Positions 1 through 12,337 of a DNA stretch of 64,000 nucleotides are shown here, piece by piece; the stretch's first letter is position 1; the number at the start of each line of letters is the position of its first letter. Source of the stretch: Chamaecyparis obtusa (Eukaryota > Streptophyta > Pinopsida > Cupressales > Cupressaceae); contig BSBK01001162.1 of assembly GCA_027943335.1 (NCBI GenBank), positions 1,912,001-1,976,000 of the forward strand, given 5' to 3'. The notes beneath the pieces are model-generated. The model did not search any database and had not been told where the DNA came from. It saw only the letters and a list, made by a program, of their open reading frames with translations. The position numbers and the translations under genes are program-made.

Positions 1-2210
1 ATGTCACTACAAATTTTGACAATTTTATTTTTGTCACACCTTCCATCCAATATTTTCTATAATGTCTCTGTTGCATTCTTTCCAATATGCATAGCATCAA
101 ACAAATGCACAATTGGGAGTTTCTCGTAGTACGACAACCTGCTAAATTGCGTAGGATAAATTTTTAGTCCTTTTGGAAGTTGGTCATTAATGCCTTGACG
201 ACCTTCACGAGCATCAATTACATCATCAGTAAACAAAACACAATATCAAAATATAAATTTCAAACAAAAACCATCAGATGGAATGACATTACCTTGACAA
301 TTTATTTTATTGTATTCCAACTTCCATAGGCGAGGTGTCATTCTCTGTCGCTTTGATGTAGTCTCTTTTTTCCCATTGAAAATATATTTTTCAGTAATTC
401 GGTACTTATGATTTCTGTGGAGAAAGTGTCTATGCTCATCGAACACCTGCTTTCCTAAACTTTTTGAATAATGAGATTTCATCTTTGGACCAAAAATTGG
501 ACATGCAAATTTTCCCTTTGTCTGAAGACCTACAATATCGTGTATAATTGGATTAAATATGTTATCTTTGTGTTAGCACTATAACATACCAAAAAAGAGT
601 TGTTAAGAAGAGTACATACCACAAAAATGTGTTAGCCCAAGGGCATCATGTATTGTCCATACAAGCATTACATGGAATTGAAATTATCTTTGTCCTATTG
701 ATCTAGAGATGTCGTACATAGTGACCCCATTCCATAACATCATCAACTCATCGATAAGGGGCTCAATATATACATTGATATCTTTAGCTTGGTACTTACC
801 TACTTGAATGAACAAAAATATTACATAATTATTATGACCATTTTGATGGATTATTTATAATAAATTAATTTAGATGACTATTAAATGAAAAAATACCTAG
901 AACAATCATCACCAACATTATGTGCTCATTCTCTATGGACATCCAAGGAGGAATGTTATTGTTGATAAAAAAAATAGGCCACATCGAGTAAGTAGATCTC
1001 ATCTCTCCAAACGGATTGACACCATCCGATGCCAATGAAAGCTTGAGATTAAGAGGTTCTTCTTTAAAGTGTGGCCAATTTTCCTCTATTTCCTTAAATG
1101 TTGAACCATCCGCAAGTATTCACATAGTGTTATATTGACTTCTATTGCATGCATGGTAATCCATAAGTTGTGCCAAGCTATTGCACCTGAATAATCGTTG
1201 CAGACATGGAATAATGGGAATAAACTGAAGAACCTTGCAAGGCACCTTTTTTGTTATTCGATCTTATCGATATCTACTAATATGACAATTAGGGCATTCT
1301 GTTGCAAATTCATGTTGTTTATGATATATAATATGATCATTCGGACATGCACGTATTGTTTGATACTCCATTCCAATATCTTTCATAATGGTAGATAATT
1401 CTCTGTACGAGCGAGGTAGAATGTTTGATGGTGGTAACAAACACTCACCCATCAACCTACGCCCAAAAATATAATTTGTTAATATAAAGAATATTAATTG
1501 CTACATGATTCACCCTTTGTTAATTGTAAGGGAATTACAACTAAAAAAATGAAAACAGATGACATACCTTAACATACGTGTCATTGCTACATTGGATAAA
1601 CCATTCATAACCTTCAAGTCCACCAACAACAATACAGCGGCAAGAAGAGTTGTTTGGGAGCCTTCATATAGGGGCTCGTGTGCCTTCTCAAGTATAGGTA
1701 CATCAAGGTCTATGTCAACATCATCATCATCATCATCTTGATCATCGTGATCATCTTGATCATCATGATCTTCTTGATCATCATGATCTTCTTCCATGGG
1801 ATCATTACCTTCTACTTCTATATTCACACCTCCATGTTCCCTCATTTGGAAATCCACATTCTCTAGATTGTCATGGTCCATAACATGAAACCCAGGGTGG
1901 TTGACCTATATCAAAATGATGACCTTATATTAACCATGACCATGATATCATCATCAAATCATGTCTTATGTATTTTATAAATTATTAAAATACATACCAA
2001 TGGACGAAATTTGTTTCCCCCTTCAATGTGACCATGCTGCCTACAATGTTCGTCGGTTGTTTTGATTAGATATCTTCAAGTCTTTAAGCCCTTACAAATT
2101 TTTCAAGGACAATAACATTTTCCATCACCTTTTCTTTTAAAGTTAGACCACAGTCTAGCAATTGTCTCCCTATTTTATTGTGCGTTGATATCGTCAAACA
2201 TGGTCTTTCT
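1..2210 (-). pseudogene. Decayed CACTA (En/Spm) transposase, truncated by the window edge
   Basis: Minus-strand pieces spell a plant CACTA transposase (Transposase_21/tnp2 family) in order. About 2210-1990 resembles the N-terminal transposase-associated domain (CYCP, HGHIEGG) but carries several in-frame stops. 1881-1560 is an Asp/His-rich acidic exon ending in PLYEGSQTTLL. 1455-1200 carries the hallmark ACPNDHIIYHKQHEFATECP. About 1160-890 carries ASDGVNPFGEMRSTYSMWP and NNNIPPWMSMENEH. 482-246 carries HRHFLHRNHKYR and FNGKKET. 240-1 carries LPIVHLFDAMHIGKN. Such proteins cut and paste the element by a DDE reaction in the nucleus. Here exons are separated by introns or decay, there is an in-frame stop near 55, and the 3' part lies outside the window. 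No CACTA terminal repeat was located. Family assignment is firm; the exon limits are not. Confidence 0.85.
1716..1800 (-). repeat. GAT/CAT trinucleotide-rich tract coding for Asp/His
   Basis: A degenerate run of ATC, ATG and TTG triplets on the plus strand, read on the minus strand as alternating DD, DH and DQ. It lies inside the acidic exon of the CACTA transposase remnant. It is probably a replication-slippage expansion; antisense ORFs across it (runs of Ile or Ser) are artefacts. Confidence 0.7.
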
Positions 2211-2573
2211 TGAATGGAAAGAATTATTGGTGGAAGAAGGATGATTTATTTGCAACCTACAGATACAAATCATCACTAAACAACTATTTTCTCAACTATA
2301 ATTTTCTCAATGCAAAGGGACATTCATCATACCAAATCAAATTTTAGAAATGGACGGTTCTGATGCTTTTCCATTACAACAATTGAGCATTCATCATTTG
2401 GTATTGTGTATTCCATTTAAGTATGTCAACAATGTTCAAAATGTTGTCACCAAGCATAGAAATAGGAAATAAAAAAGGGACAAAAGATAAGAAATAAGAA
2501 AAATCATTACGACTATAGAAAATTTGCATGTTCACAATAGTGCATGTGCATATAAGAGTTGATCAGAGAAGGT
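2211..2573. other. No gene seen
   Basis: AT-rich sequence upstream of the CACTA coding remnant. It may be the 5' region of that element, but no terminal repeat or coding similarity was recognised. Confidence 0.5.
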
Positions 2574-2736
2574 ATATGCACAGGTGACAAACATGCAGAT
2601 TTGTCGACCAAGAATTACTGGGAGCTAGACCCTACAATAAGTGGACTTGTGATGATATTTCATAATAGTACATGTGTTGCAGGGTAAGCTCCCAGTAGTG
2701 CTTATGCAAATATGCATGTTCATTACCTATGCATAT
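2574..2736. repeat. Imperfect inverted repeat (foldback), arms about 65-70 bp
   Basis: The left arm (about 2574-2645) and the reverse complement of the right arm (about 2668-2736) align along their length with scattered mismatches. The best matched part is TACTGGGAGCT at 2616-2626 against AGCTCCCAGTA at 2687-2697. A single-stranded transcript would fold into one long hairpin. It could be a small foldback MITE or a small-RNA precursor; no target duplication was identified. Confidence 0.65.
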
Positions 2737-4231
2737 GAAATGGCTCTAATGGCTACTTGAAAGAGTGGCTTAATATAAACAAAATGGTTACAAAGATGAG
2801 AATATATCGTTAGAATAATGGGGGATAATAGAAATATTAAGTCAAATGAATTTCCAAGACAAAATAGAAATCATGTTAATGAAACAACAATTAATCTTGT
2901 CTAGTAACAACCCTTATGTGTGCCAAAAAACTAGACCTAGATAAAAATAAATATGGAATGTAGGATATAGATCCATCATCTAATAATGAATGAAACATAG
3001 CAATAGAAGTCACTTGGCCAAAGAATAAAATGAGGCACCTTCAACATGGTTAAATTCTCGAGGCTCTATTGTCAAAGACATATATTCCATTTTACATCGA
3101 TCAAAGACAAATACACCACCAACATAAACAAAGGGCCCCATGGATTGGTACAAAATTTAGTGGCAAGATGGACAACACACAAGAGAAGATCATCCTTATC
3201 CTATGTTGCCTATGGTTTTGACCATTTCGCTAATTTTAAAATTTCAAATATTACAATTACGCTTAATTTTATGCTTCTAAACTGATAAGCATTCAATCCA
3301 CCACGAGTTTTCTCCTTTTTTTGGTAGTAGATTCTAGGCTCCTTTAATGATCGGGTTTCAAAAGGTCATGAAATAGTGAAAGGCCTCTTTTCATGTATTT
3401 CATTACCTTTTTATTACTCATTGTTAGACCCCAGGTAAATTGGGAAAATGGTTGATGTCATATCATAGACAATGAAAATAAAATTTCATTAATGTGTATT
3501 AAAGGACAGTAATGTCAAATATCTAATGGCGGCAAGGAGATAGAATGCTATCAAGAACCGAGATAGTCACAAAGCATGTGATAGTAGATGGTGAAAATGA
3601 GGCAATGATAAGCAATAATAGAACAAAGGACAATGATGTCTAATATTTTCATAGAAGTGGCACTGTGAAAGGCTTAAAACAATGATGTGCATCAAAATAC
3701 AGTAAGATCAAAGATGCAAAATAGTAAACTAGTGATGAAGAGAAGATGAAAGAGAGATCTCAGTGTTATTATGGAGATCAAAATATTTTTATTGTATGAC
3801 ATAGATAGACACAATTTGAGAAGAAGAGGATAGTACATCTCTATCATGAAAATTCGGTGACAAAAAGAAATGCAGTGAGAAGACAATATACAATGAAAAT
3901 TTGAATTGGAATGATAGTGAGATGGAACGTGAAGAAGTAAAAAAGAACAGGAAGCAAAAGATCAAAATAGTAATATCAAAGATGCATGTCAAAGAAGATA
4001 CCTTAAAGAGATTTGAAATTTTAAAAATAGTGATTACCATACCCAATGAAGATCAACAATGTATTGATGACATCAAGACTATGAGAAACTATGTAGTGAA
4101 CAATGAGATAAACATGATTAAAACAATGAACATAAAGAATGTATGTTTTCTCAAGAATGCCCTTTCACAAAGAAAAAGCATTTACTCTTTCATCGTTCCC
4201 AGGAAATTTACATTTTCTACAAGGTTTTAGA
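2737..4231. other. No recognisable gene
   Basis: Low-complexity AT-rich sequence with short open stretches in several frames, the longest an Asn/Lys/Met-rich one at 3901-4230. None shows a domain, biased codon use or splice context that would support a gene. The right end abuts a PPR fragment. Confidence 0.5.
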
Positions 4232-4824
4232 ATAAGCTTATAAACATGTATGATAGGTATGGAAGCCTGGTGGATGCACTTAAAGTGTTTGACCAAATCG
4301 AAGAACAAGATAATGTCTCATGGAATATGACTATTTTTGCATACCGAAGACATGGGTATCCTCACGAGACAGTCGCACTGTTTCACCAAATGCAACGAAT
4401 AGGTTTCAAACTCAATCAATTCGCATATGCCAACATGATTACAACCTGTGCTAAAATGGGATCTCTACAACATGGCATAGATATCCATCAAAGCATGAAG
4501 GATAGAGGATTTTCTCCAAATGTTTTGGTTGCAACTACCCTGGTGGACATGTACGCCAAAAGTGGAAGCATAGACAAGGCATGTGAACTGTTTCACAAAA
4601 TGCCTCAAAGAAATGAGGTCTCATGGAATGCCATGATTGCAAGATATATTCAAACTAGATTTGTTGAAAAGGATTTTAAAACTTTTAAGAAAATGCAATT
4701 GGTAGATGTAAAGCCAAATTCCATAACCTTTGTCAACATACTTCCAGTGTGTGCCAAAATGGGAGCTTTGGAACAGGGTACCACTATAATGTCCCTAGTA
4801 CACTCCTTGGAGATTTGGGGCTAA
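4232..4824 (+). pseudogene. PPR protein fragment (PLS type), first block
   Basis: The frame reads NKLINMYDRYGSLVDALKVF, VSWNMTIFAYRRHG, CAKMGSLQHGIDIHQSM, NVLVATTLVDMYAKSGSIDK, NEVSWNAMIARYIQ, VKPNSITFVNILPVCAKMGA. These are consecutive 31-36-residue pentatricopeptide repeats of the P-L-S pattern. Family members are RNA-binding proteins, usually of chloroplasts or mitochondria, that edit or process organellar transcripts. There is no start codon with an organelle-targeting peptide and no C-terminal E/DYW domain, and similarity stops abruptly near 4779 before a stop codon at 4822. Complete members are usually 500-900 residues, so this is a broken copy. A second block starts at 5699. Confidence 0.85.
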
Positions 4825-5698
4825 TTCGATAACTTCAATTGCAAAGACTTCTTTCTACTTGTGTGTAGTTCTTTAATTATTTTAAACTTTTGTATTGAAT
4901 ATGGTTCACAAATAGGTTTGTTGTTAATATTCTTAGTTGGATAATTTGGTGGATTGGAGAATTCAACCAATGTAAGTGTCTATTGCTTTTTATTAATGGA
5001 GATTGATTTGTAAGGATTACACTATCAACAATAAGTCTAGTATGTTTCTGAAGTTGATAATAGTATATTGCTATAGGCTGGAGATTATCCCAAGCTCACA
5101 CGGATTACATTATTATGGTAATCTATTACATGAATATTATGTTGTCTGACTTTTAATCCCCTTTCTTATACAATTGTTTTCTTCCTTTGCATCCAATGAT
5201 TTGAAAATACTTATTTTGACTCTACCAGTGATGATCCTAAATCTTATGTTTCCTTTCTCTTTATATAAACATTAAATGTTGTCCATTTCACTTCTAATAA
5301 TCATGTTTAGGGGATAATCAAAATGCTTCTATAATTCTTATTTATGTGGGGTCATGACATTCAACTCTGTATACCTACACCAACTCATACTATATATTCA
5401 CCAGCGGAATCCAATATTGAGTGAATCCCTTTCAACAATGAAACCTCTGAGAATGGTCTTCCTTTTTATAATTCTATATATGTATTTCATCTCCATCCAA
5501 CGTTCCCAGTTATATTCATTATATTCTTCCATGGTCAATACTTCCTATTTGGATCATAGTCCAAGAGTGAGTAAATATATAATTGAAGGGACACGAGATA
5601 GATCCTTGTGTCGTTTATAGGCTGTGATCACTATAGATTATGTTTTTTCCTCTTTTCCATCCCCCTGTTCTTGGTGTCTTTCCTCCATTAAGTATGCT
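4825..5698. other. No gene seen; separates two PPR blocks
   Basis: AT-rich sequence without recognised coding capacity between the two PPR fragments. It may be an insertion or a recombination scar. No inverted or direct terminal repeats were found at its edges. Confidence 0.5.
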
Positions 5699-6175
5699 AT
5701 CTCTTCCACAACCTTTGCAAGCATCCTTCCAGCCTGTGCCAAAATGGGAGCTTTGGAACAAGGCATTGATATCCATCAAAGCATAATGGAGGGGGGATTT
5801 TTATCAAATGTTTTAGTTGTCAATGCCTTAGTAGACATGTATGTTAAATGTGGAAACATAGACAAGGCGCGTAAATTGTTTGACAGATTGCCTCAAAGAT
5901 ATGTTGTCTCATGGACTACCATGATTGGAGGATATGTTCAAAATGGGTTTGTTGAAAAGGCATTAGAAACTTTTAAGCAAATGCAACTAGTGGATGTAAA
6001 GCCAAACTCCTCAACCTTTGCTAGCATACTCCCTGCCTGTGGTCAAATGTATGCAAAAAGGGCATCACCTCTTTTCATCAATTTCAGCGAGTTCCCCTAC
6101 TATTCTATGCAAATGTATGCAATCAGGAGGTGTAAAACCCAAATGTATGCAAATGTATGCAATCAGGAGGTGTAA
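5699..6175 (+). pseudogene. PPR protein fragment (PLS type), second block
   Basis: The frame reads TTFASILPACAKMGALEQGI, NVLVVNALVDMYVKCGNIDK, YVVSWTTMIGGYVQNGFVEK, ALETFKQMQLVDVKPNSS and FASILPACGQM, about one P-L-S triplet. PPR similarity ends near 6049. The frame then runs into repeated QMYA/MYANVCNQEV sequence made by a 40-bp tandem duplication and stops at 6175. The opening motif repeats the closing motif of the first block, so this is not a simple continuation across an insert: it is either the next triplet of the same gene with part lost, or a second copy. Non-functional. Confidence 0.8.
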
Positions 6176-6180
6176 AACCA
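6109..6180. repeat. 40-bp tandem duplication
   Basis: AATCAGGAGGTGTAAAACC occurs at 6121 and again at 6161, each preceded by AAATGTATGC: two units with a 40-bp period at the broken end of the second PPR fragment. Confidence 0.85.
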
Positions 6181-6420
6181 ATCTCGAAGCATAAATCAAA
6201 CAGTAAATAAGTCTCGAGGAAAATGATAATGTTGATTGGGTATCTAGTAAATTAAACAGTTGAGAGAAAGAATGAAAAACCTCCAGAAACCCCAGGTTAA
6301 GTTTTCTAAGCTCAATCTCCTTGAGTCATTTCAGCTGCTCAATCTCCTTTGCGCGCGCACTACACCCTTCTAATTTGCCAGCCAAGAATAATGAAATGAG
6401 AAATGAAATTCCCCCCTTTT

Positions 6421-6505
6421 TTTTAAGTTATGCTTGTGTTTGTTGAACTTTCGACCACCACGGGATTTGTCGATATTTCGACAAACACGAGCATAAATTT
6501 AAAAA
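6421..6505. repeat. Short inverted repeat (hairpin), arms about 32-36 bp
   Basis: TTATGCTTGTGTTTGTTGAA on the left pairs imperfectly with the right-hand segment around CGACAAACACGAGCATAA, with a loop of about 14 bases. Possible tiny foldback element; function unknown. Confidence 0.6.
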
Positions 6506-7328
6506 AAACAAAGTTTTCCTTCTATAATCCGACCAAGCAAAACCTTCTTATTTTTTGGTCAGAAATTTTGGTAGAAAAACTAGGCCAAATGTACTAGTGA
6601 GTGTTTGATAGTCATAAAGACCTCCCAACTAGACTTTGAAGTTTCCCTAAAAAAATTATTATTGCGCTCCTTCCAAAGACTTTAGGTGACCATTGGGAAA
6701 ATTAATTTCCATAGTTCTCTTTGTTTTTTGTTAAATGAAGGTTTCATTCTTCGCAAACTTGTCTCACATTGAGAAATACAAATATCAGGTAATTGAAATG
6801 TTCCTCTCCCCATGTATAAAAACAAATTTTAACCTAAAACCAATATAATCACAACTTCATGGTTTCCAAGAAAAGGCTTGACATTCATACATTGCAACAT
6901 TGACCAATGTTTCCATGTTGCCAAGAACATATTTTCTCGCATAGAATTCCTTTTCTTAGTGCATATTTTCACTTTTTTCTACCAAGTGTACTTTTAACAT
7001 AACAGTTCAATTATGTAGTTATGATTTTATTCCACTAACTTTTTGTTTCAATGTATAGGAAACGAACAAAAAAAAAGGAAAAAAAACTCTATCGACACTC
7101 ATTCCATACACATGCCACTCATTCTATACAAGCAATACAAATCATCTTCGAATGTTTTAAAAATATTTTTTGTATTAAAATTTTGTTATAAAATTATATA
7201 AACAATAAATAATATGTTTCTTTAACATACTAATTGAAATGCATTTTTCTATAAACAATGAAATAATAAATATAAATAAAACAAAAATACAATTCACATA
7301 TAATTTAGAAAACAACAATATAATCCAC

Positions 7329-7457
<129 letters not shown>

Positions 7458-7882
7458 GTAACTATTTTAATCAAAATTGTATTATTGTGATTTTTCTCTA
7501 CAAATAAAACAAAATAAACATCGCATACACCCGAAACCCTCAAATGTTGGTGCTTTCCCTAGAATAAGGACCCCAACCCCATTCCCTTAAGTTTTGATTC
7601 TCTATTTAAGAAAATTCCAAATCATTAGATGATGTGGAAAAGGTGGTGAACCAAATCGTTTTGAAGTTGGTAAATCTTCATGGCTTCTCTAGAGCCCATC
7701 ATAAGTGAACTAATGATTTTTATTAAAACAAATAGGTTGAATTTTAAAATTTCACTATTAGAAAAGAGATTCAAAGGGAACTATTAGATGATATATAATG
7801 AGCATAAGGTTTTTTAAAAATGGGATTTGGTTCTAGAGTTGAAGTAGAGTACAAAGAAGAAATCTCAAGTAATTATAGATTA

Positions 7883-8228
7883 TTTCTATTTTAATTTTCT
7901 TGATTATTTTAGAGTTTTAGTAGTTGAATTTTATATTATCTTTGTAGTTATGGTGTTTATTGTTAAGGATTCAATTAGATTTCATTTTGGAGAAGTTTTT
8001 TGGAATGTAAAATTTGGATTAGTTTTTGTTAATTGAATTGAACGAAAATTGTTTTATCTATTTAAAATAAATTTTACTAATTAATAACTAAATCAAAATT
8101 TACATTACAAGAAATCCTTCCAAAGTAAAATCTAATTAAATTCTTAACAATGAACGTCATAATTTCAAAGTTAATAAAAATTCAAAAGTCAATAATCTAA
8201 ACTAAACCAGAAGATTAAAATAGAGATA
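7883..8228. repeat. Long imperfect palindrome in copy A (about 345 bp)
   Basis: The left half, from TTTCTATTTTAATTTTCT at about 7883, is mirrored by the right half ending AGATTAAAATAGAGATA at 8228. Matched inner blocks include ATTGTTAAGGATTCAATTAG against its complement near 8130-8150, and GGAATGTAAAATTTGGATTAG against the region near 8090-8110. Arms are about 160 bp with a short centre. Expected behaviour is a long hairpin RNA or cruciform; this is the core of a foldback/MITE-like structure. Confidence 0.75.
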
Positions 8229-8947
8229 AAATAAAAATTGCTTATGTCTCAAATATCTAATTCATATTTACTCAAGATTCATAAATGACATCAAAATAGA
8301 AACAAAACTACTCAAGACTATAACAAAAGAGCAAGAAAACAAGATTCTTGCCCTCAAGATTCATAAATAGTATCAAATAGAAACAAAACTAACCTAAACT
8401 ATAACAAACAACAATATATCAAGACAAAACTAGAGTAAACATCAACTTTTTTAAGAGACTTCAAGTTTCTCATGAAATCTAGAATGTATGGGAAAAAACT
8501 ACAATAGGTTGTCTTATATAAGTGATATTCTAATGGTTATTAAATTCTTTTATCTTATTTCAAAATCAATTATAAAAATATAAAAATAAAAAATCTAAAT
8601 CAAATTTATGGAAACAAAAAGTTTGAAAATAAGTGGTTTATCTATTATATTGAATATAAATAGTTATTTATTTATTTTGAATTAAATTTTTAATTTTTAA
8701 ATTGTAAATATTTTTTCAATATTAGAGATTTATGTTATATTATTTTATATTAGTAAAAAAATTATGTCAATTTATAAAGCATAATAATAATATGGATAAA
8801 GATATTGTCAATATAATATTTTATGCTATTATAAAAGATAAGAATATTATATTACAATATTTAAAATTATATATATATATAATAATATTTTATTAACTAT
8901 ACTTTTAATAAATCAATAATAATAACAAAAATAATAAACTATTCTCT

Positions 8948-9185
8948 CAGAACAGCTCTAGGTGGACAACATGTCTAGGGTTGTCTTTTGATCAACCATC
9001 AAAGTTGCACTTATTCCAGTCCTTAGCAAGGGGCACCACAAAGTACTCATCCTTTTGAACTTCCTATTCCAGTTAATATTAGTCATATTTTGAGTGAGGC
9101 ACCATAATTGTTTTAGTCCAATTTCCTAAAGAGTAGGCATGTCTTTAAAGTTCCCAAATGAAGGAGCATTGAGATTCTTAGTTAT
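8948..9185. other. Spacer between duplicated copies
   Basis: 238 bp of sequence not present next to either outer end of the duplication. No coding or repeat feature recognised. Confidence 0.6.
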
Positions 9186-10061
9186 AGTGTTTGATAGTCA
9201 TAAAGACCTCCCAACTAGACTTTGAAGTTTCCCTAAACAATTTATTATTGTGCTCCTTCCAAAGACTCTAGGTGACCATTGGAAAAATTAATTTCCATAG
9301 TTCTCTTTGTTTTTTGTTAAATGAAGGTTTCATTCTTCGCAAACTTGTCTCACACTGCAAAATTGAAATGTTCCTCTCCCCGCATCTAAAAACAAATTTT
9401 AACTTAAAACCAATATAATCACAACTTCATGGTTTCCAAGAAAAGGCTTGACATTCATACATTGCAACGTTGACCAATGTTTCCATGTTGCCAAGAACAT
9501 ATTTTCTTGCGTATAATTCCTTTTCTTAGTACATATTTTCAATTTTTTCTACCAAGTGTCCTTTTAACATAACAATTCAATTATGTAGTTATGATTTTAT
9601 TCCACTAACTTTTTGTTTCAATGTATAGGAAACGAACAAATAAATAGGCAAAAAACTCTATTGACACTCATTCTATACACGCGACACTCATTCTATACAA
9701 GCAATAAAAATCATCTTCAAATGTTTTAAAAAATATTTTTTGTATTAGAATTTTGTTATTAAATTATATAAACAATAAATAATATGTTTCTTTAACATAC
9801 TAATTGAAATGCATTTTCCTATAAACAATGAAATAATAAATATACATAAAACAAAAATACAATTCACATATAATATAGAAAACAACAATATAATCCACAT
9901 TAATAATATTTTTATATATATAATTTTTAACTATTTTTTTAATCAAAATTGTATTATTGTGATTTTTCTCTACAAATAAAACAAAATAAACATCGCATAC
10001 ACCCGAAACCTTCAAATGTTGGTGCTTTCCCTAGTATAAGGACCCCCACCCTATTCCCTTA

Positions 10062-10923
10062 GGCCTCGTTTGGTTAGCAGAATTGGAGCGGAATTGGGTG
10101 CGGGACTTCCGCTTTTTAACCCAATCTGTCGTTTGGGACACTAAAATGCAATTCGGGGTTAGGACTTCAAAATCCGATTTTGGCCCTAAAATGAGCAACA
10201 CCATCTTCCCACCCAATAGGTGGAATTTGAAATCATATTCTGGTTTTGAGTTTTTGTGAACTCCATTTAATTGTCTGGTCGGGTCCACATTTTTTGAGGA
10301 ATATAATTCTAATTGAACATCCGCAGAAGAATTGTATTTTACACAACATATTCACAAATGCTGACCTCATGATTTAAAACATATTTTTCTCATTCATTCC
10401 TCCAATATGCACCTCAAGATGCTCCTGCCTTAACTAAATGGCATAACCGTTCAAGACTGCTTTTGCTAGTGGTTTATAAACTGCCTATGCAAGCCCATGC
10501 GTTATTAATAACGAGCTCTGTTGCTCTTGTCGATAATTAGTATGAAAGGTAGGCTAACACTGGCGCACATGGCGATCACACTGTGAATATTTTAACATGT
10601 GAAATTAACCAAAACACAACTCTTGATTTAAACATAGATCTATAATGAAGAAGAATGATGTGTGGAGGTGCGATTATATCATAGTTTTTATCAAAAATTT
10701 GCGGTTATAGCAAAGCACTGGTGTTTCAAAATCCATATTTCTCAGTTCTACTTTTAATTTCAAAATTGACAACCAAACACAGAAGATGGATTGTCTAAGT
10801 CATCTTCTAAATCAACCAAATGGTCCAAACTATCTTCCGAATACACGAAACCGGAATTTTAAAACCTTATTTTGAGATAATCAGGTTTTGAGTCAAATTC
10901 TAATTCCTCAACCAAGCAAGGCC
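10062..10923. mobile_element. Harbinger/Tourist-like MITE, 862 bp, with TTA target duplication
   Basis: The terminal inverted repeats are GGCCTCGTTTGGTT on the left and, as the reverse complement of the right end, GGCCTTGCTTGGTT. The element is flanked by TTA at 10059-10061 and 10924-10926. Copy A of the duplication holds the empty site (CCCTTAAGTTTTG near 7585), which proves an insertion. A 3-bp TTA/TAA duplication with such ends is typical of PIF/Harbinger-derived elements (family knowledge). There is no transposase ORF, so it is non-autonomous and would need a transposase supplied in trans. Confidence 0.9.
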
Positions 10924-11219
10924 TTAAGTTTTGATTCTCTATTTAAGAAAATTCCAAATCATTAGATGATGTGGAAAAAGTGGTGAACCAAATTGTTTTG
11001 AAGTTGGTAAATCTTCATGGCTTCTCTAGAGCCCATCATAAGTAAACTGAATGATTTTTATTAAAACAAATAGGTTGAATTTTAAAATTTCACTATTAGA
11101 AAAGAGATTCAAAGGGAACTATTAGATGATATATAATGAGCATAAGGTTTTTTAAAAATGGGATTTGGTTCTAGAGTTGAAGTAGAGTACACAGAAGAAA
11201 TCTCAAGTAATTATAGATT

Positions 11220-11566
11220 ATTTCTATTTTAATTTTCTTGATTATTTTAGATTTTTAGTAGTTGAATTTTATATTATCTTTGTAGTTATGGTGTTTATTG
11301 TTAAGAATTCAATTAGATTTTATTTTGGAGAAGTTTTTTGGAATGTAAAATTTGGATTAGTTTTTGTTAATTGAATTGAACTAAAATTGTTTTATCTATT
11401 TAAAATAAATTATACTAATTAATAACTAAATCAAAATTTACATTCCAAGAAACCCTCCCAAAGTAAAACCTAATTAAATTCTTAACAATGAACGCCATAA
11501 TTTCAAAGTTAATAAAAATTCAAATGTCAATAATCTAAACTAAACCAGAAGATTAAAATAGAGATA
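11220..11566. repeat. Long imperfect palindrome in copy B
   Basis: Counterpart of the palindrome at 7883-8228. Both arms are conserved with scattered point changes, so the structure predates the duplication. Confidence 0.7.
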
Positions 11567-12337
11567 AAATGAAATTGCTTAAGATATCTCAAATATCTAA
11601 TCCCTGTTTACTCAAGATTCATAAATGACATCAAAATAGAAACAAAACTACCCAAGATTCTAACAGAAGAACAAGAAAACAAGATTCTTGCCCTCAAGAT
11701 TCATAAATAGTATCAAATAGAAACAAAACTAACCTAAACTATAACAAACAACAATATATGAAGACAAAATTAGAGTAAACATCAACTTTTTAAAGAGACT
11801 TCAAATTTCTCATGAAATCTAGAATGTATGGGAAAAAACTACAATAGGTTGTCTTATATAAGTGGTCTTCTAATGGTTATTAAATTCTTTTATCTTATTT
11901 CAAAATCAATTATAAAAATATAAAAATAAAAAATCTAAATCAAATTTATAGAAACAAAAAGTGGTTTGTCTATTATATTGAATATAAATAGTTATTTATT
12001 TATTTTGAATTAAATTTTTAATTTTTAAATTGTAAATATTTTCTCAATATTAGAAATTTATGTTATATTAGTAAAAAAATTATGTCATATTTATAAAGCA
12101 TAATAATAAAATGGATAAAGATATTGTCAATATAATATTTTATGCTATTATAAAAGATAAGAATATTATATTACAATATTTCAAATTATATATATAATAA
12201 TATTTTATTAAATATACTTTTAATAAATCAATAACAATAACAAAAATAATAAAGTGTTCTCTATAATGATATTTGCAGGTTTTTTTCCTTTCTTAAGAAT
12301 TATAGTAAACTAAATTTCATAGATCAATACGTTGATA

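Larger units (their letters stand above)
9186..12261. repeat. Duplicated segment, copy B (interrupted by a MITE)
   Basis: Direct copy of 6600-8947. It contains an 862-bp insertion at 10062-10923, lacks the long TA tract, and keeps the internal palindrome at about 11220-11566. It also has small indels, for example a gap in the region equivalent to 8620-8640. Homology stops where copy A reads CTATTCTCTCAG and copy B reads GTGTTCTCTATA. Confidence 0.85.

Noticed and set aside
3901..4230. 109-codon open frame before the first PPR block
   Set aside because: Composition is Asn/Lys/Ile/Met-rich as expected for AT-rich DNA and there is no domain. The PPR frame begins only after its stop.
10031..10288. 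85-codon minus-strand ORF across the MITE end
   Set aside because: It spans the insertion junction and is absent from copy A of the duplication, so it is accidental.
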